A stretch of 64,000 nucleotides of DNA from CAZCTC01 sp964501335 (GCA_964501335.1 CAZCTC010000031.1:1-64000), one strand, 5' to 3'; shown: positions 26,253 through 33,590, numbered from the stretch's first letter. The notes: generated by a model from the letters alone, not told the origin. Translations and numbers: made by a program.

Positions 26253-27410
26253 CTGCTGCGGATGGTTTCTCATGCATATGAGAAACTGGCGGAGACGCTT
26301 TTCTCCAAAAATGATATGGTAGGGGTGTTGCACGCTTCCTTTATGATGCTGAATCTGGCGGAAAAGGTCGGACCTTCGGAAGAACTGTCCCGGGGCTTTG
26401 CCACCGTAGGGACGATGATGGGATTTGTTCCCTGGCACAGTCAGGCCCGGGCTTATTTTGAGCGGGCCCAGATGGTAGCTGAGCAAGCCGAGGACCTTTC
26501 CGCGCGGGCTTATGGGGCCTTGATGGGTGTGATGTATTACGGCGGCGTGGGAAACTGGGCGTTGGTGGACGAATTAAGCAAGACGGCATTGGAATTGTCG
26601 ACCCAGTTAGGGGATCACCATATGTGGAATATGGCGATGTTTTTCTTGATTGAATTTAAGTACTGTCAGGGCAGTTTTTCTGAAGCAATGAAGTTGACAG
26701 ATGAATTTTATCTTTCGGCTCGTCAACGAAAAGATGTTTTATATGAGTTTTATACTCTTTGCCGAAAAACAGAGGGTTTGTGTTGTTTGGGGAATCTGGA
26801 TGAGGCTCGGCGATATGTAGGAGATATCGAATCTTTGATTGCTCGTTATCCTTATCTGTTGAATGAGCGTATAATGCCTATTTTTTACGCCCAACAGATG
26901 AACGTTTTTTCTAAGGCGTTTGATGCTGAGGCTTTGTTTAAAGCTGCAGAAGATTTTTCCCGCTTTACAGCAAAAGTTACTTCTTTTGATTCAACATCTT
27001 TATTAACGCTGGCAAGTTCAACTTATGCTTATTTGATATTATGGGAGAGTGGATATTCTGTGGACAGAACTGCGGTTGTTTCTAAAGCGGCCTGTAAGAG
27101 ATTGGATAAGTATGCCCTGACTTATTCCATTGCCAAACCCTGGAGCTGGCTATTTAAGGGAACCCAGGCCTGGATATCAGGACAACAGGATAAAGCTTTA
27201 ACTTTGTGGTCTAAAGCTGTAAGCTCGGCACAAGGATTGAAGATGCCGTATGTAGAAGGGTTGGCCTGTTACGAAATGGGGCGGCACCGTAAAGATGCAG
27301 ATCCCCAACGGCGAGCAGATCTGGAACGGGCGGCCGGAATTTTTGAACGATTGGGTGCTAAGTACGATTTTCAAAAGGTTCAGGATTTGTTAGAACGTCG
27401 GCAAGTGTAA
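23304..27410 (+). CDS. Tandem-cyclase / STAND ATPase / TPR protein, copy 2 (1368 aa)
   Basis: The protein is identical to copy 1 for about 990 residues, covering both cyclase domains, the ATPase and the first TPR helices. The C-terminal ~240 residues are clearly different while keeping the same helical pattern and a common end region (KMPYVEGLA.YEMGRHRK). Catalytic and nucleotide-binding motifs are as in copy 1 (FADVSGF, FAGDAV, NLASRLM, GEAGIGKS). Identical effector domains with different TPR tails suggest two inputs feeding one output. It ends 81 bases before the candidate RiPP precursor with no clear terminator between, so read-through into that gene is possible. Confidence 0.9.
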   Translation: MQHPLAVYVAMDRLQAMVQGSVPPDYAQGAVLFADVSGFTPLTAALAQDLGPQRGAEELTLYLNRVYGALIDAIHRYRGSVISFAGDAVTCWFEKDKGARATACALAMQEILKSFSDTGNAVGQTPISLGVKIAVMAGSARRFVVGNPQIQVLDVMAGALLDRMAVAEQQLNRGEVVVGAEVLGSLGNRVQIDSWRLTPQGENFALIKGLTETVPEEPWPDLPELEAASVNPWLLPVLSQRVERGEAMLLAELRSAIPCFLQFSGIDYDGDPEAGAKLDAFVRWVQTILAHYEGYLTQLTMGDKGSCLYILFGAPISHEDDGERAISAALELRNPPPELNFIKEIRIGMSQGPVYIGTYGGPSRQTYGGLGREVNLASRLMGRAEPGQILVSERIVNSAGGYSFERLGEWSFKGVPLPMAVFAASGGQRRRIGHLLHGYAAAPMVGREAERAILSGLLQDLKEKRSGCCLIEGEAGIGKSRLIDDLQDQARTLGVVTLSGAGDAVEHTTAYYAWRPVFRALLGGDEVAESREALQVELADYVVDDPYMQERLPLLNAVLPLNLPENELTGQMGGELRAENTRDLLVRFLQRGLKETMSLALVIEDVHWLDSASWALLAAVQQTVQPLLLVVGLRPLTAPFPAEYETLRKADGVRHLKLDVLPANDALALVCQRLGAKELAPELSQLIQEKAEGHPFFSEELAYALRDTSLVEVDAQGVARFSAAAGDGVGLVFPDTIQGVITSRIDRLPPAHQATVKVASVIGRVFAFRTLRDIFPVETDRMQLPDYLEKLSGLDLMSLFQSPPPDLKYIFKHSITQEVAYNLMLYTQRRELHQRVAAWYEEVFRDDLEAFYPLLAYHWLKAEDSDRALLYLEKAGVQALRNYANEEAIEFFSQALELVDKKGLTIESARRGRWELQLGEAYVNRSLYNEGREHLSRGLALLGYPVSKADSKTTLGLIGALGQQVGYRMRPVDSSRVTPAERELLRMVSHAYEKLAETLFSKNDMVGVLHASFMMLNLAEKVGPSEELSRGFATVGTMMGFVPWHSQARAYFERAQMVAEQAEDLSARAYGALMGVMYYGGVGNWALVDELSKTALELSTQLGDHHMWNMAMFFLIEFKYCQGSFSEAMKLTDEFYLSARQRKDVLYEFYTLCRKTEGLCCLGNLDEARRYVGDIESLIARYPYLLNERIMPIFYAQQMNVFSKAFDAEALFKAAEDFSRFTAKVTSFDSTSLLTLASSTYAYLILWESGYSVDRTAVVSKAACKRLDKYALTYSIAKPWSWLFKGTQAWISGQQDKALTLWSKAVSSAQGLKMPYVEGLACYEMGRHRKDADPQRRADLERAAGIFERLGAKYDFQKVQDLLERRQV

Positions 27411-27491
27411 AGTGGGGTGGACGGTAGCGCTGTCAGGCGTTGCCGGGGAGTTATTTTACTGTTTTTGAAATCTTCTGAGGAGGCTATCAAC

Positions 27492-27686
27492 ATGGACATG
27501 CTAAGTGAAGAATTCCTGAAGTTATTGAAGGAAGACCCGAAAAAGGCCCTCTCCGAAATGGGAATTGAGCCGACTGAGGAAATCCTGGCATCGCTTGAAA
27601 AGCTGGATATGGATGCTCTCCATCATTTGTTGACTGCTTGTGCCAGCCAGCGGAAAACCGCGGCGATGGAGGCTTTTGCTCCTTGA
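27492..27686 (+). CDS. Candidate RiPP precursor peptide (64 aa)
   Basis: This short frame has a strong GAGGAGG (27477-27483) eight bases before ATG 27492. The first ~50 residues look like a helical leader (EEFLKLLKEDPKKALSEMGI, then EPTEEILASLEKLDMDALHH). The end (TACASQRKTAAMEAFAP) is small and could be the core. The style loosely resembles leader peptides of Chloroflexota/actinobacterial RiPPs, but I cannot assign a named family. The next gene is a RiPP-type radical SAM enzyme, which is the main reason for the call. A strong terminator follows, so the peptide could be expressed separately at high level, as is usual for precursors. Alternatives are a small regulatory protein or a partner of the STAND protein upstream. 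Confidence 0.6.
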   Translation: MDMLSEEFLKLLKEDPKKALSEMGIEPTEEILASLEKLDMDALHHLLTACASQRKTAAMEAFAP

Positions 27687-27707
27687 TAGATAGGATGAAC
27701 TGTTTTT

Positions 27708-27735
27708 CCGCCGCCTGAAAAGGCGGCGGATTTTT
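27708..27735 (+). terminator. Intrinsic terminator after the candidate precursor
   Basis: CCGCCGCCT (27708-27716) and AGGCGGCGG (27721-27729) pair around a GAAA tetraloop, followed by A and five T residues. Confidence 0.8.
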
Positions 27736-27769
27736 GGGGGAAGTTGTTTGTTAAAAGGGTAATGTACTT

Positions 27770-27791
27770 CGCCCGCCTGAAAAGGCGGGCG
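27770..27791. repeat. Second GAAA-loop hairpin
   Basis: CGCCCGCCT and AGGCGGGCG pair around the same GAAA loop as the terminator 60 bases upstream, with different arm sequence. No T-tract follows on the plus strand. Confidence 0.7.
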
Positions 27792-27950
27792 AATTGTTGT
27801 CTGGAGCAAGGAACTTGCTACCTTAGCATTTATGGTCATAATTTTACATGTGGAATTCCAGGAGAGAAGGCCATACGGGGGGGCACCCTGAAGGATGAAA
27901 ATAGACGATTTGTCAGGATTGGGTACCCACAAGGGGTACCCCTACGGGAG

Positions 27951-28070
27951 ATCGTTTGTGTAGGGGCGAGGTTCCCTCGCCCAATGCAGGTTCTGAAGGC
28001 AGCTACCGGGCGGGGTGACCCGCCCCTACATGGGCGGCATCTGTGTAGGGGCGACCTTTATGGTCGCCCG
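27951..28070. repeat. GTAGGGGCG-type palindromic intergenic repeats
   Basis: Three short inverted units occur in a row: GGGCGAGGTTCCCTCGCCC, GGGCGGGGTGACCCGCCC and GGGCGACCTTTATGGTCGCCC, each next to GTAGGGGCG or its complement CCCCTAC. Such units are common in intergenic DNA of environmental bacteria. With the two hairpins they account for most of the 445 bases between the precursor and the radical SAM gene; no promoter is obvious. Confidence 0.75.
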
Positions 28071-28131
28071 TGGAAGGATTTTTTTGCACGGTGGGGTTAT
28101 TTTCAGAACAGAAAAAGAGAGCAGGTGATGA

Positions 28132-30012
28132 ATGCAAAATTCTGGTGGGCCCGTTGATTTCCATGCGTTATTGCCTCCAGGCGATGCGTTGCTGATCGTG
28201 CCGCCTTTTGCATCGGTGGAAGGGCCGGCTCTGGGGGTACATTTGTTGCAGGCCGCGGCGGGGGCTGCCGGGACGCGGGTCGGGGTGCTCTATGCCAATC
28301 TGACCTTTGCGGCCGGGGTGGGCCTGGAGAATTATCAGGCTTTGGGGATCAATCTGAGCCTGCTTTCGGCCTTTGCGGGTGAGCGGCTTTTTGCCCGTAG
28401 CGCTCATGGTCTCCCGGCCCTGGGATTGGAGTCCGATCGGCTTTTCGATCCGGAAGTGAATTCTGGTCCCCGGATGGCGGCTTTGTTGAACGGCACCTCG
28501 CCTTTTTCTCCGGTTGAAGCGGCTCCCGATCTGGAAACGTTGCGGATCTGGGAAGCGCTGGCTTTTGAGTGGACGGAAGCTATGGCGACGGCAATCGCCG
28601 ATCTGGATTACAAGGTGGTGGGCTGTACGCTCACCTTCGGGCCGGTCAATGCGACTTTTGCTTTGCTCAAGGCTGTCAAGCAGCGCCGGCCGGAGATGAT
28701 CACGGTGGTGGGGGGAGCGGGTTGTTTCGGGGAGCTGGCCGAGGGGCTTTCCTCGCTCGATCCGGCGCGCCAGGTGATCGATTATATTTTCTCCGGCGAG
28801 AGCGAGGAAAGTTTTTCCCGCTTCTTGCAAGGGGTGCTGGCTGGACAGCTGCCGGAGGGGCGGGTGATTGGGGGGGCACCCTGTCGGGATCTGGATGGAT
28901 TGCCGCAGCCGGATTTTAGGGATTATTTTACGCAGCAGGCCTGTTTCCTGCCGGATTTGTCGGCCGATCTGATCCGTTTGCCGTATGAAAGCAGCCGGGG
29001 GTGCTGGTGGGCGGAAGCTGAGGGCTGTCATTTCTGTGGGCTGAACGGTCCCGATGCGGTTTACCGGCAGAAATCCTCCCGGCGGGCCTATGCCGATTTA
29101 CAGGGGATGGCGGAGCGTTACGGACGGTTTCATATCCGCGGCACCGATCGCGCCATGCCCCGGGATTATTTTGACACTTTGCTGCCGCAGTTGGCGGTGG
29201 CGCCTTTTGCACTGGATCTCTTTCTGGAACAGCGGACCGGGATCAATCTGGCTCAGGTGCGGGCGATGCGGGCGGCCGGGATTGCCAAGGTGGAGGCCGG
29301 GATTGAGTCGTTGTCGCCGTCGTTGCTGGCGTTGATGAACAAAGGGGTGGCGGCGCGGCAGAATGTGATGTTTATGCGGTATGCTCAGGCGGTCGATCTG
29401 AAGGTGGTCTGGTCTTTGCTGTGGGGGTTTCCGGGCGACCAGGCGGCGGCCTATGAGGAGATGCTGGCGTGGTTGCCGTTGATTCACCATTTGCCGCCGC
29501 CGGTGGTGGTGACCCATCTGGCTTTTGAACGGTTCAGCGATTATCTCAACCGCAGCGATCAATTCGGGCTGCGAGATCTGCATCCGTTGCCGGCCTATGC
29601 CGATGTTTTCCCGGCGGGCAGCGATCTGAAGCGGGTGGCCTATTATTTTATGGCGGATTATGATTGCCAGTCTCATCAACGGTTGGATTTGATCCGGGCG
29701 CTGATGGATGAAACGGCGGCCTGGCGGCGGCACTGGGCCGGCGAGGAGGGGCCCCGGGCTACCTTGATGTTGACACCGGTGGGGAACCATTTCCTGTTGT
29801 TGGATAGCCGGCGTCTGCCGGGAACCCAGCCTTTTCAGATGTTGGATCGGGAGCAGGCCCGGGTGGCTGTGACGGCCTGTCCTTATGTCGAAGGGGAGGC
29901 GTTGCTTGCCTGGGCGGTGGAGAAAAAATTGGGGGTTTGTCTGGAGGGCTGGTATGTGCCGCTGGCGATTGCCGATCCGGCTGTGCTGGCGGAGCTGGAA
30001 GGGGAAGGTTAA
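28132..30012 (+). CDS. RiPP maturation radical SAM enzyme (626 aa)
   Basis: The radical SAM cluster motif is the unusual C-x7-C-x2-C (Cys 291, 299, 302) in SSRGCWWAEAEGCHFCGLNG. This matches the RiPP-maturation radical SAM C-methyltransferase family (rSAM_ocin type), whose hallmark is CWWG-x5-CxFCGLN. The N-terminus (DALLIVPPFASVEGPALGVH) fits the B12-binding-like domain of that family, and the C-terminal ~150 residues are the family extension. It would install C-methyl groups or similar radical modifications on a ribosomal peptide using a [4Fe-4S] cluster, SAM and probably cobalamin. The start is ATG 28132 with AGGTG four bases upstream. The small gene at 27492 is the obvious candidate substrate; the isoprenoid genes follow directly. 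Confidence 0.88.
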   Translation: MQNSGGPVDFHALLPPGDALLIVPPFASVEGPALGVHLLQAAAGAAGTRVGVLYANLTFAAGVGLENYQALGINLSLLSAFAGERLFARSAHGLPALGLESDRLFDPEVNSGPRMAALLNGTSPFSPVEAAPDLETLRIWEALAFEWTEAMATAIADLDYKVVGCTLTFGPVNATFALLKAVKQRRPEMITVVGGAGCFGELAEGLSSLDPARQVIDYIFSGESEESFSRFLQGVLAGQLPEGRVIGGAPCRDLDGLPQPDFRDYFTQQACFLPDLSADLIRLPYESSRGCWWAEAEGCHFCGLNGPDAVYRQKSSRRAYADLQGMAERYGRFHIRGTDRAMPRDYFDTLLPQLAVAPFALDLFLEQRTGINLAQVRAMRAAGIAKVEAGIESLSPSLLALMNKGVAARQNVMFMRYAQAVDLKVVWSLLWGFPGDQAAAYEEMLAWLPLIHHLPPPVVVTHLAFERFSDYLNRSDQFGLRDLHPLPAYADVFPAGSDLKRVAYYFMADYDCQSHQRLDLIRALMDETAAWRRHWAGEEGPRATLMLTPVGNHFLLLDSRRLPGTQPFQMLDREQARVAVTACPYVEGEALLAWAVEKKLGVCLEGWYVPLAIADPAVLAELEGEG

Positions 30013-30031
30013 GCGGCGGGGAGATTTGGGT

Positions 30032-30060
30032 TTGCTGAACGATCCGGTCCATGTTATATT
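30032..30060 (+). promoter_or_regulatory. Promoter of the isoprenoid gene pair
   Basis: TTGCTG (30032-30037) and TATATT (30055-30060) are 17 bases apart, and TGT immediately before the -10 makes it an extended -10. Transcription should start near 30067, 35 bases before the next start codon. Confidence 0.6.
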
Positions 30061-30101
30061 CGCAGCGTGGATACGGCGAGGTTTTAGTTAAAGGGAGCAC
30101 C

Positions 30102-31064
30102 ATGACGAGTTTATATGACCCCATTTGCGAGCAGGTAATTCATGATGCCTTTGTCGGTTTGGAAGCACGGCTGATCGAGGCCGGGCCGACGCTAAGCCAG
30201 GAGACTCTGACCTGGATGCGGGATTATCTGGCGAAGGGGGCGACCCTTGAAACGCCCTATAAGCATCCTAATTCGTATCCCATGTTGCTTTTTCCCTGGT
30301 GGATGGAGCTGTCGTTGCATCGGGATCCCGATCCGCAGTTTCAGGCGGATTTGATCCGTTCGACGGTCTGCGGTTATTACGCCATTCGGATGGTGGATAA
30401 TTTGATGGACGGTCATGCCACGATTGAATTACAGCTGTTGCCGGCCATGCATTTCTTCCTGGCGGAATTTCAGTGGATCTATCAGCGCTATTTTCCGGCG
30501 GAGCATCCGTTCTGGCAGTTTTTCCTGAATACCTGGTATGCCTCTGCCGATGCGACCCTCAAGGATGCCCGGGTGGAGAGCCTCGATCTGGAGCACTTTA
30601 TGACGGTGACGGCGCAGAAGACCAGCGCGGTGAAGATCCCCCTGGCTGCGATTGCCCATCGTTATGGACAGGTGGAGGCGTTGGAGCGCTGGAGCCGGGC
30701 GCAGGATCTCTTTGGTTGCTGGCATCAGATGTACAACGATCTCTTCGACTGGCGTAAAGATTTGGAATTGAAGACGAAAACTTATCTGCTTTGCGAAGGG
30801 GAGCGGCGCCGCCGTCCCGATGAGCCGGTAGCGGATTGGGTGATGCGAGAAGGCTTTCTCTGGAGTCTGAGTGTGTTGGATGGCTGGATGGTGGAATTGA
30901 AGGCTATGGCGCGGGAGCTGGGCAGTGAAGGGTTTATGGCTTTCCTGGAGACGCGCGAGACCTTATTGAATGAGAAACGGGCCGAGATTCAACGGGGGTT
31001 GGAGACGGCCAATCAGTTGCTCTCCTTGCTACGGCAGGCGAAGCAGGGAGGGACGCCGGGATGA
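30102..31064 (+). CDS. Class I isoprenoid-synthase-like enzyme (320 aa)
   Basis: The protein is all-helical and of the right size for a class I terpene synthase or prenyl-chain enzyme. Two acidic metal motifs sit at family spacing: DNLMD (Asp 99, Asp 103), like the first Asp-rich motif, and NDLFDWRKD (Asn 212, Asp 216, Asp 220), matching the N-x3-[ST]-x3-E pattern with Asp at the second and third positions. Such enzymes ionise a prenyl diphosphate with three Mg ions. The exact product cannot be told from sequence; a trans-prenyltransferase-like fold with altered function is possible. ATG 30102 follows AAGGGAG. It overlaps the next gene by ATGA, so the two are translationally coupled. Confidence 0.75.
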   Translation: MTSLYDPICEQVIHDAFVGLEARLIEAGPTLSQETLTWMRDYLAKGATLETPYKHPNSYPMLLFPWWMELSLHRDPDPQFQADLIRSTVCGYYAIRMVDNLMDGHATIELQLLPAMHFFLAEFQWIYQRYFPAEHPFWQFFLNTWYASADATLKDARVESLDLEHFMTVTAQKTSAVKIPLAAIAHRYGQVEALERWSRAQDLFGCWHQMYNDLFDWRKDLELKTKTYLLCEGERRRRPDEPVADWVMREGFLWSLSVLDGWMVELKAMARELGSEGFMAFLETRETLLNEKRAEIQRGLETANQLLSLLRQAKQGGTPG

Positions 31065-32041
31065 ACGGCGACAGCGTAAGTCGGGCGCTGGATTTTTTAC
31101 AGCGTAATCAACTGGATTACGGTGAATTTCGGACCCTGGCGGCGGCGGATCCGGAAATGGCCGGGGAATGCCGGTTCGACAGTACGCCCTTTATTACTGC
31201 CCTGATCCTTTACTCGCTGGATTTTGTGCCCGATCCCCGGGCAAAAACGATGGTCGAGAAAGGGCTCGATTTTTTGCTTTCTGAAGTGGAGGGGCCGGGG
31301 TTGTGGCGTTACTGGTCATCCCGGAATCCTCAACACGAAGGGCTGCAACCGGATCTGGATGTCATCGGGTGTGTTTCTCAGATCTTATGGTGCCATGGTC
31401 GAGAATTTCCCGATAATCGGGAGTTCCTGCTGGCGACGCGAGATGCGCAGGGGCTTTTCTATACTTACATGGTGCCGCGTCCCACGACGCCGCCGGCGTT
31501 GCGATCCGAGATCGGTCGGCTGGTCAGTCCGGAGTCGCTTTTTAAGCTGCTGGCGGCCGGGATGCTTCATGAAGTCGATGCGGTAGTCAATGCCAATGTG
31601 TTGCTCTATCTGGGGGAAATCCCGGAGACGGAGGCGGCGCTGGCTTATTTGCTGGAGGTGGTGCGCAATAAGGGTGAGGCTACCTGCAGCAAGTATTATC
31701 GGGACCCGTGGATTGTTTATTACATGTTTTCGCGGGCCTTCTTCGCCGGCGTGACGGGGCTCGCGGCGGCGCGGGAGAGCATCCTGGAACGGTTGACGGC
31801 TGAGGCCGCGATGCCGGGCGCGCTGGAGCCGCCTCTACGGGCGGCGCTGGGGGCCTGTACTTTGCTCAATTTCGGCGAGGGAGGGCCCTTGCTGGCCGAG
31901 TCGATTCGGCGGATCGAGACGACTCAGCAGGCCGACGGTTCATGGTCCCGCCGGCCCTTTTATATCGGTCCGGCGCCTTATTATGGTTCCGAGGAATTGA
32001 CCACGGGCTTTTGTGTGGAAGCGCTTTGCAGAAGCAGATAG
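31061..32041 (+). CDS. Short squalene/prenyl-cyclase-like alpha-barrel protein (326 aa)
   Basis: The sequence is a repeated helical pattern with a QW-like motif near the C-terminus (QQADGSW, about residue 289) and WRYWSSRNP, ending in YGSEELTTGFCVEALCRS. These are typical of the prenyltransferase/squalene-oxidase repeat superfamily. At about half the size of squalene-hopene cyclases (~630 aa), it would form a single alpha/alpha barrel. The acidic segment PDLDV (Asp 98, Asp 100) could stand in for the DxDD acid of class II cyclases, but the match is partial. Its coupling by a 4-base ATGA overlap to a class I enzyme suggests a two-step terpenoid conversion. A non-catalytic prenyl-binding role is an alternative. 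Confidence 0.65.
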   Translation: MNGDSVSRALDFLQRNQLDYGEFRTLAAADPEMAGECRFDSTPFITALILYSLDFVPDPRAKTMVEKGLDFLLSEVEGPGLWRYWSSRNPQHEGLQPDLDVIGCVSQILWCHGREFPDNREFLLATRDAQGLFYTYMVPRPTTPPALRSEIGRLVSPESLFKLLAAGMLHEVDAVVNANVLLYLGEIPETEAALAYLLEVVRNKGEATCSKYYRDPWIVYYMFSRAFFAGVTGLAAARESILERLTAEAAMPGALEPPLRAALGACTLLNFGEGGPLLAESIRRIETTQQADGSWSRRPFYIGPAPYYGSEELTTGFCVEALCRSR

Positions 32042-32151
32042 AAATACCGGCGATGCGCGATTTCAGGAGATTCTTTGTGAAGAGGCGTCGCCGGCATGGG
32101 GACGAGGGGGAAGGGCTAAGAGCGTGTCTCCGGACGGCTCTGGAAAAGGCC

Positions 32152-32189
32152 TATGGTTTCGCGGGTTTTCTGAAGCCGCCGAAAACATA
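32152..32189 (+). repeat. Decayed hairpin element upstream of the transglutaminase-like gene
   Basis: The 38-base segment has the loop TCTG and the right arm AAGCCGCCGAAAACATA of other copies, but the left arm has several mismatches. The upstream GGACGGCTCTGGAAAAGGCCTATG and downstream AATAAAAAATTCTCT flanks fit the family. Confidence 0.7.
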
Positions 32190-32217
32190 AATAAAAAATT
32201 CTCTATGGAGGATTTCG

Positions 32218-32859
32218 ATGGGGGTTTCTTGGGAACAGGAATTGACGGCAGAAGAGCAATCCTTGCTGGCGGGGTTGGATACGCCGGCGGCGATTCAGGC
32301 TTTTTTGGATCAGACCGAATACAGCGCTGAAAGCGCCAACCGCAACCCGATCCGGGTGTTGCGGGAACGCAAAGCTCATTGTCTGGATGGTGCAACTTTT
32401 GCGGTCTTTGCCTTACGGCGGTTGGGTTATCCCCCTTTGATCGTCGATCTGTTGCCTGAGCCGGATATGGATGACGACCATGTGCTGGCGATTTTCAAGC
32501 GAGGGAATCGTTTCGGTGCGGTGGCCAAATCCAATTTTGTAGGACTGCGGTATCGCGAGCCGGTTTACGCTTCCTTGCGCGAGCTGGCGATGTCCTATTT
32601 TGAGAGCTATTACAATGTCAATGGGCAGAAGACGCTGCGAGCCTATACCTTGCCGATCAATCTCAAGCGCTTTGACCGGGATCACTGGATGCAGCTCGAC
32701 AGCGGCGTGGATGCTATCGAGAAGTACCTTTACACGCGTCCGCGGATTGCTTTGATTACGGCGGAGATGGGGGCGGCCTTGTTGCCGATGGATAAGCTTT
32801 CGTATGATGCCGGGTTGTTGGCGGTCAATGCGGCGGGGCTTTATAAGCCGAAGCGGTAA
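32218..32859 (+). CDS. Transglutaminase-like cysteine protein (213 aa)
   Basis: A transglutaminase/papain-like core is suggested by Cys 55 in KAHCLDGATFAVFALRRLGY, where Cys starts a helix, and His 88 in MDDDHVLAIFKRGNRFGAV, where His lies on a beta strand. The third catalytic residue (Asp or Asn) probably follows in AKSNFVGLRYRE. There is no signal peptide, so it is cytoplasmic. Such folds act as proteases, amidases or acyl/peptide-transfer enzymes. Beside a RiPP-type enzyme it could serve as leader peptidase or cross-linking enzyme, but that is inference. ATG 32218 has GGAGG (32207-32211) upstream. It follows the terpenoid genes in the same direction after 176 bases. Confidence 0.75.
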   Translation: MGVSWEQELTAEEQSLLAGLDTPAAIQAFLDQTEYSAESANRNPIRVLRERKAHCLDGATFAVFALRRLGYPPLIVDLLPEPDMDDDHVLAIFKRGNRFGAVAKSNFVGLRYREPVYASLRELAMSYFESYYNVNGQKTLRAYTLPINLKRFDRDHWMQLDSGVDAIEKYLYTRPRIALITAEMGAALLPMDKLSYDAGLLAVNAAGLYKPKR

Positions 32860-32953
32860 GCCTGGAAAGCAACAAGAAGAAAGAAAAAACACTGCCCCGC
32901 ATCATTCACTCGGATTTTACCGCAAAGGCGCCGAGGGCGCAGAGAAAAAATCC

Positions 32954-33055
32954 ATATTTGCGCGCGCATTCTGATGCGCGCGCAAATATAAACAAAAAAA
33001 CTCTTCTCTCCCCATTCAGCGTGTCGCTTTTTACTGTTCAAAAGCCCGTTGCGGG
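32954..33055 (+). repeat. Dispersed hairpin element
   Basis: The hairpin at 32954-32989 is a perfect 16+4+16 (arm ATATTTGCGCGCGCAT, loop TCTG), followed by AAACAAAAAAACTCTTCTC, CAGCGTGTCGC and GCGGGACGTAAGA. A short ACCGCAAAGGCGCCGAGG repeat precedes it at 32920. Together they fill the space between convergent genes. Confidence 0.85.
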
Positions 33056-33116
33056 ACGTAAGATACGAACTGTTTTTAATCTATGCCAGTGAATGACTAT
33101 ACGGGTTGCGATTTTT

Positions 33117-33590
33117 TTATTTTATATAGCGCAGATATTCCAGCCCGATCCAGAGGGCCTGTATGATCAGGAGGACGAGGGCGGCGCCGCCGAAAAATCG
33201 ATCGGTGCGGCTGCCGGTCTTGATGTGAGCGACGGTGATCCGGGGCAACGGCCAGAGCAGGGGGATGCCGCCGGCGATCATATCCAACAGCAGGTGGGAG
33301 CCCCAGCCGGTCAAAACGGCGAGGGGATAGGGCGACGGCACCAATCGGGTGCTGATCCAGGCGACGGCCAGGGCAGTCCATAGCCAGTGGGTAATTCCTC
33401 GATGGCCGAAGGCGCCTTTGATTTTTTTGTGAGCGTCGGGCAGGTTGATCTGGACCCAGTCCGGGACGAGGGCGGCGATGGAACCGGCCGCCGTGGCCAG
33501 GATCAGTACGCCGGGATCGGTGGTTCCGCTCCAGCGGGTAACGGCCAGCGCGGCCGCCGCGCCCGCTATCCAATGCGTTTTACCCATCAT
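33117..33590 (-). CDS. YdjM-like membrane-bound metal-dependent hydrolase family protein (157 aa)
   Basis: The pattern is that of the YdjM/DUF457 integral membrane family. An N-terminal MMGKTHWIAGAAAAL carries the early His, and HRGITHWLWTALA and GSHLLLDMIAGG carry the conserved His/Asp residues expected to bind metal. Three or four hydrophobic segments span the length, and the C-terminal LVLLIIQALWIGLEYL is a membrane helix. The start is ATG 33590, with AAGGAG eight bases upstream and an extended -10 (TGTTACAAT, minus strand 33632-33624) just beyond. The family's reaction is not known for certain. It may be bystander to the locus on its left. Confidence 0.85.
   Translation of the reverse strand: MMGKTHWIAGAAAALAVTRWSGTTDPGVLILATAAGSIAALVPDWVQINLPDAHKKIKGAFGHRGITHWLWTALAVAWISTRLVPSPYPLAVLTGWGSHLLLDMIAGGIPLLWPLPRITVAHIKTGSRTDRFFGGAALVLLIIQALWIGLEYLRYIK

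Noticed and set aside
27836..28127. Promoter for the radical SAM gene
   Set aside because: No hexamer pair with acceptable spacing could be found among the GTAGGGGCG repeats.
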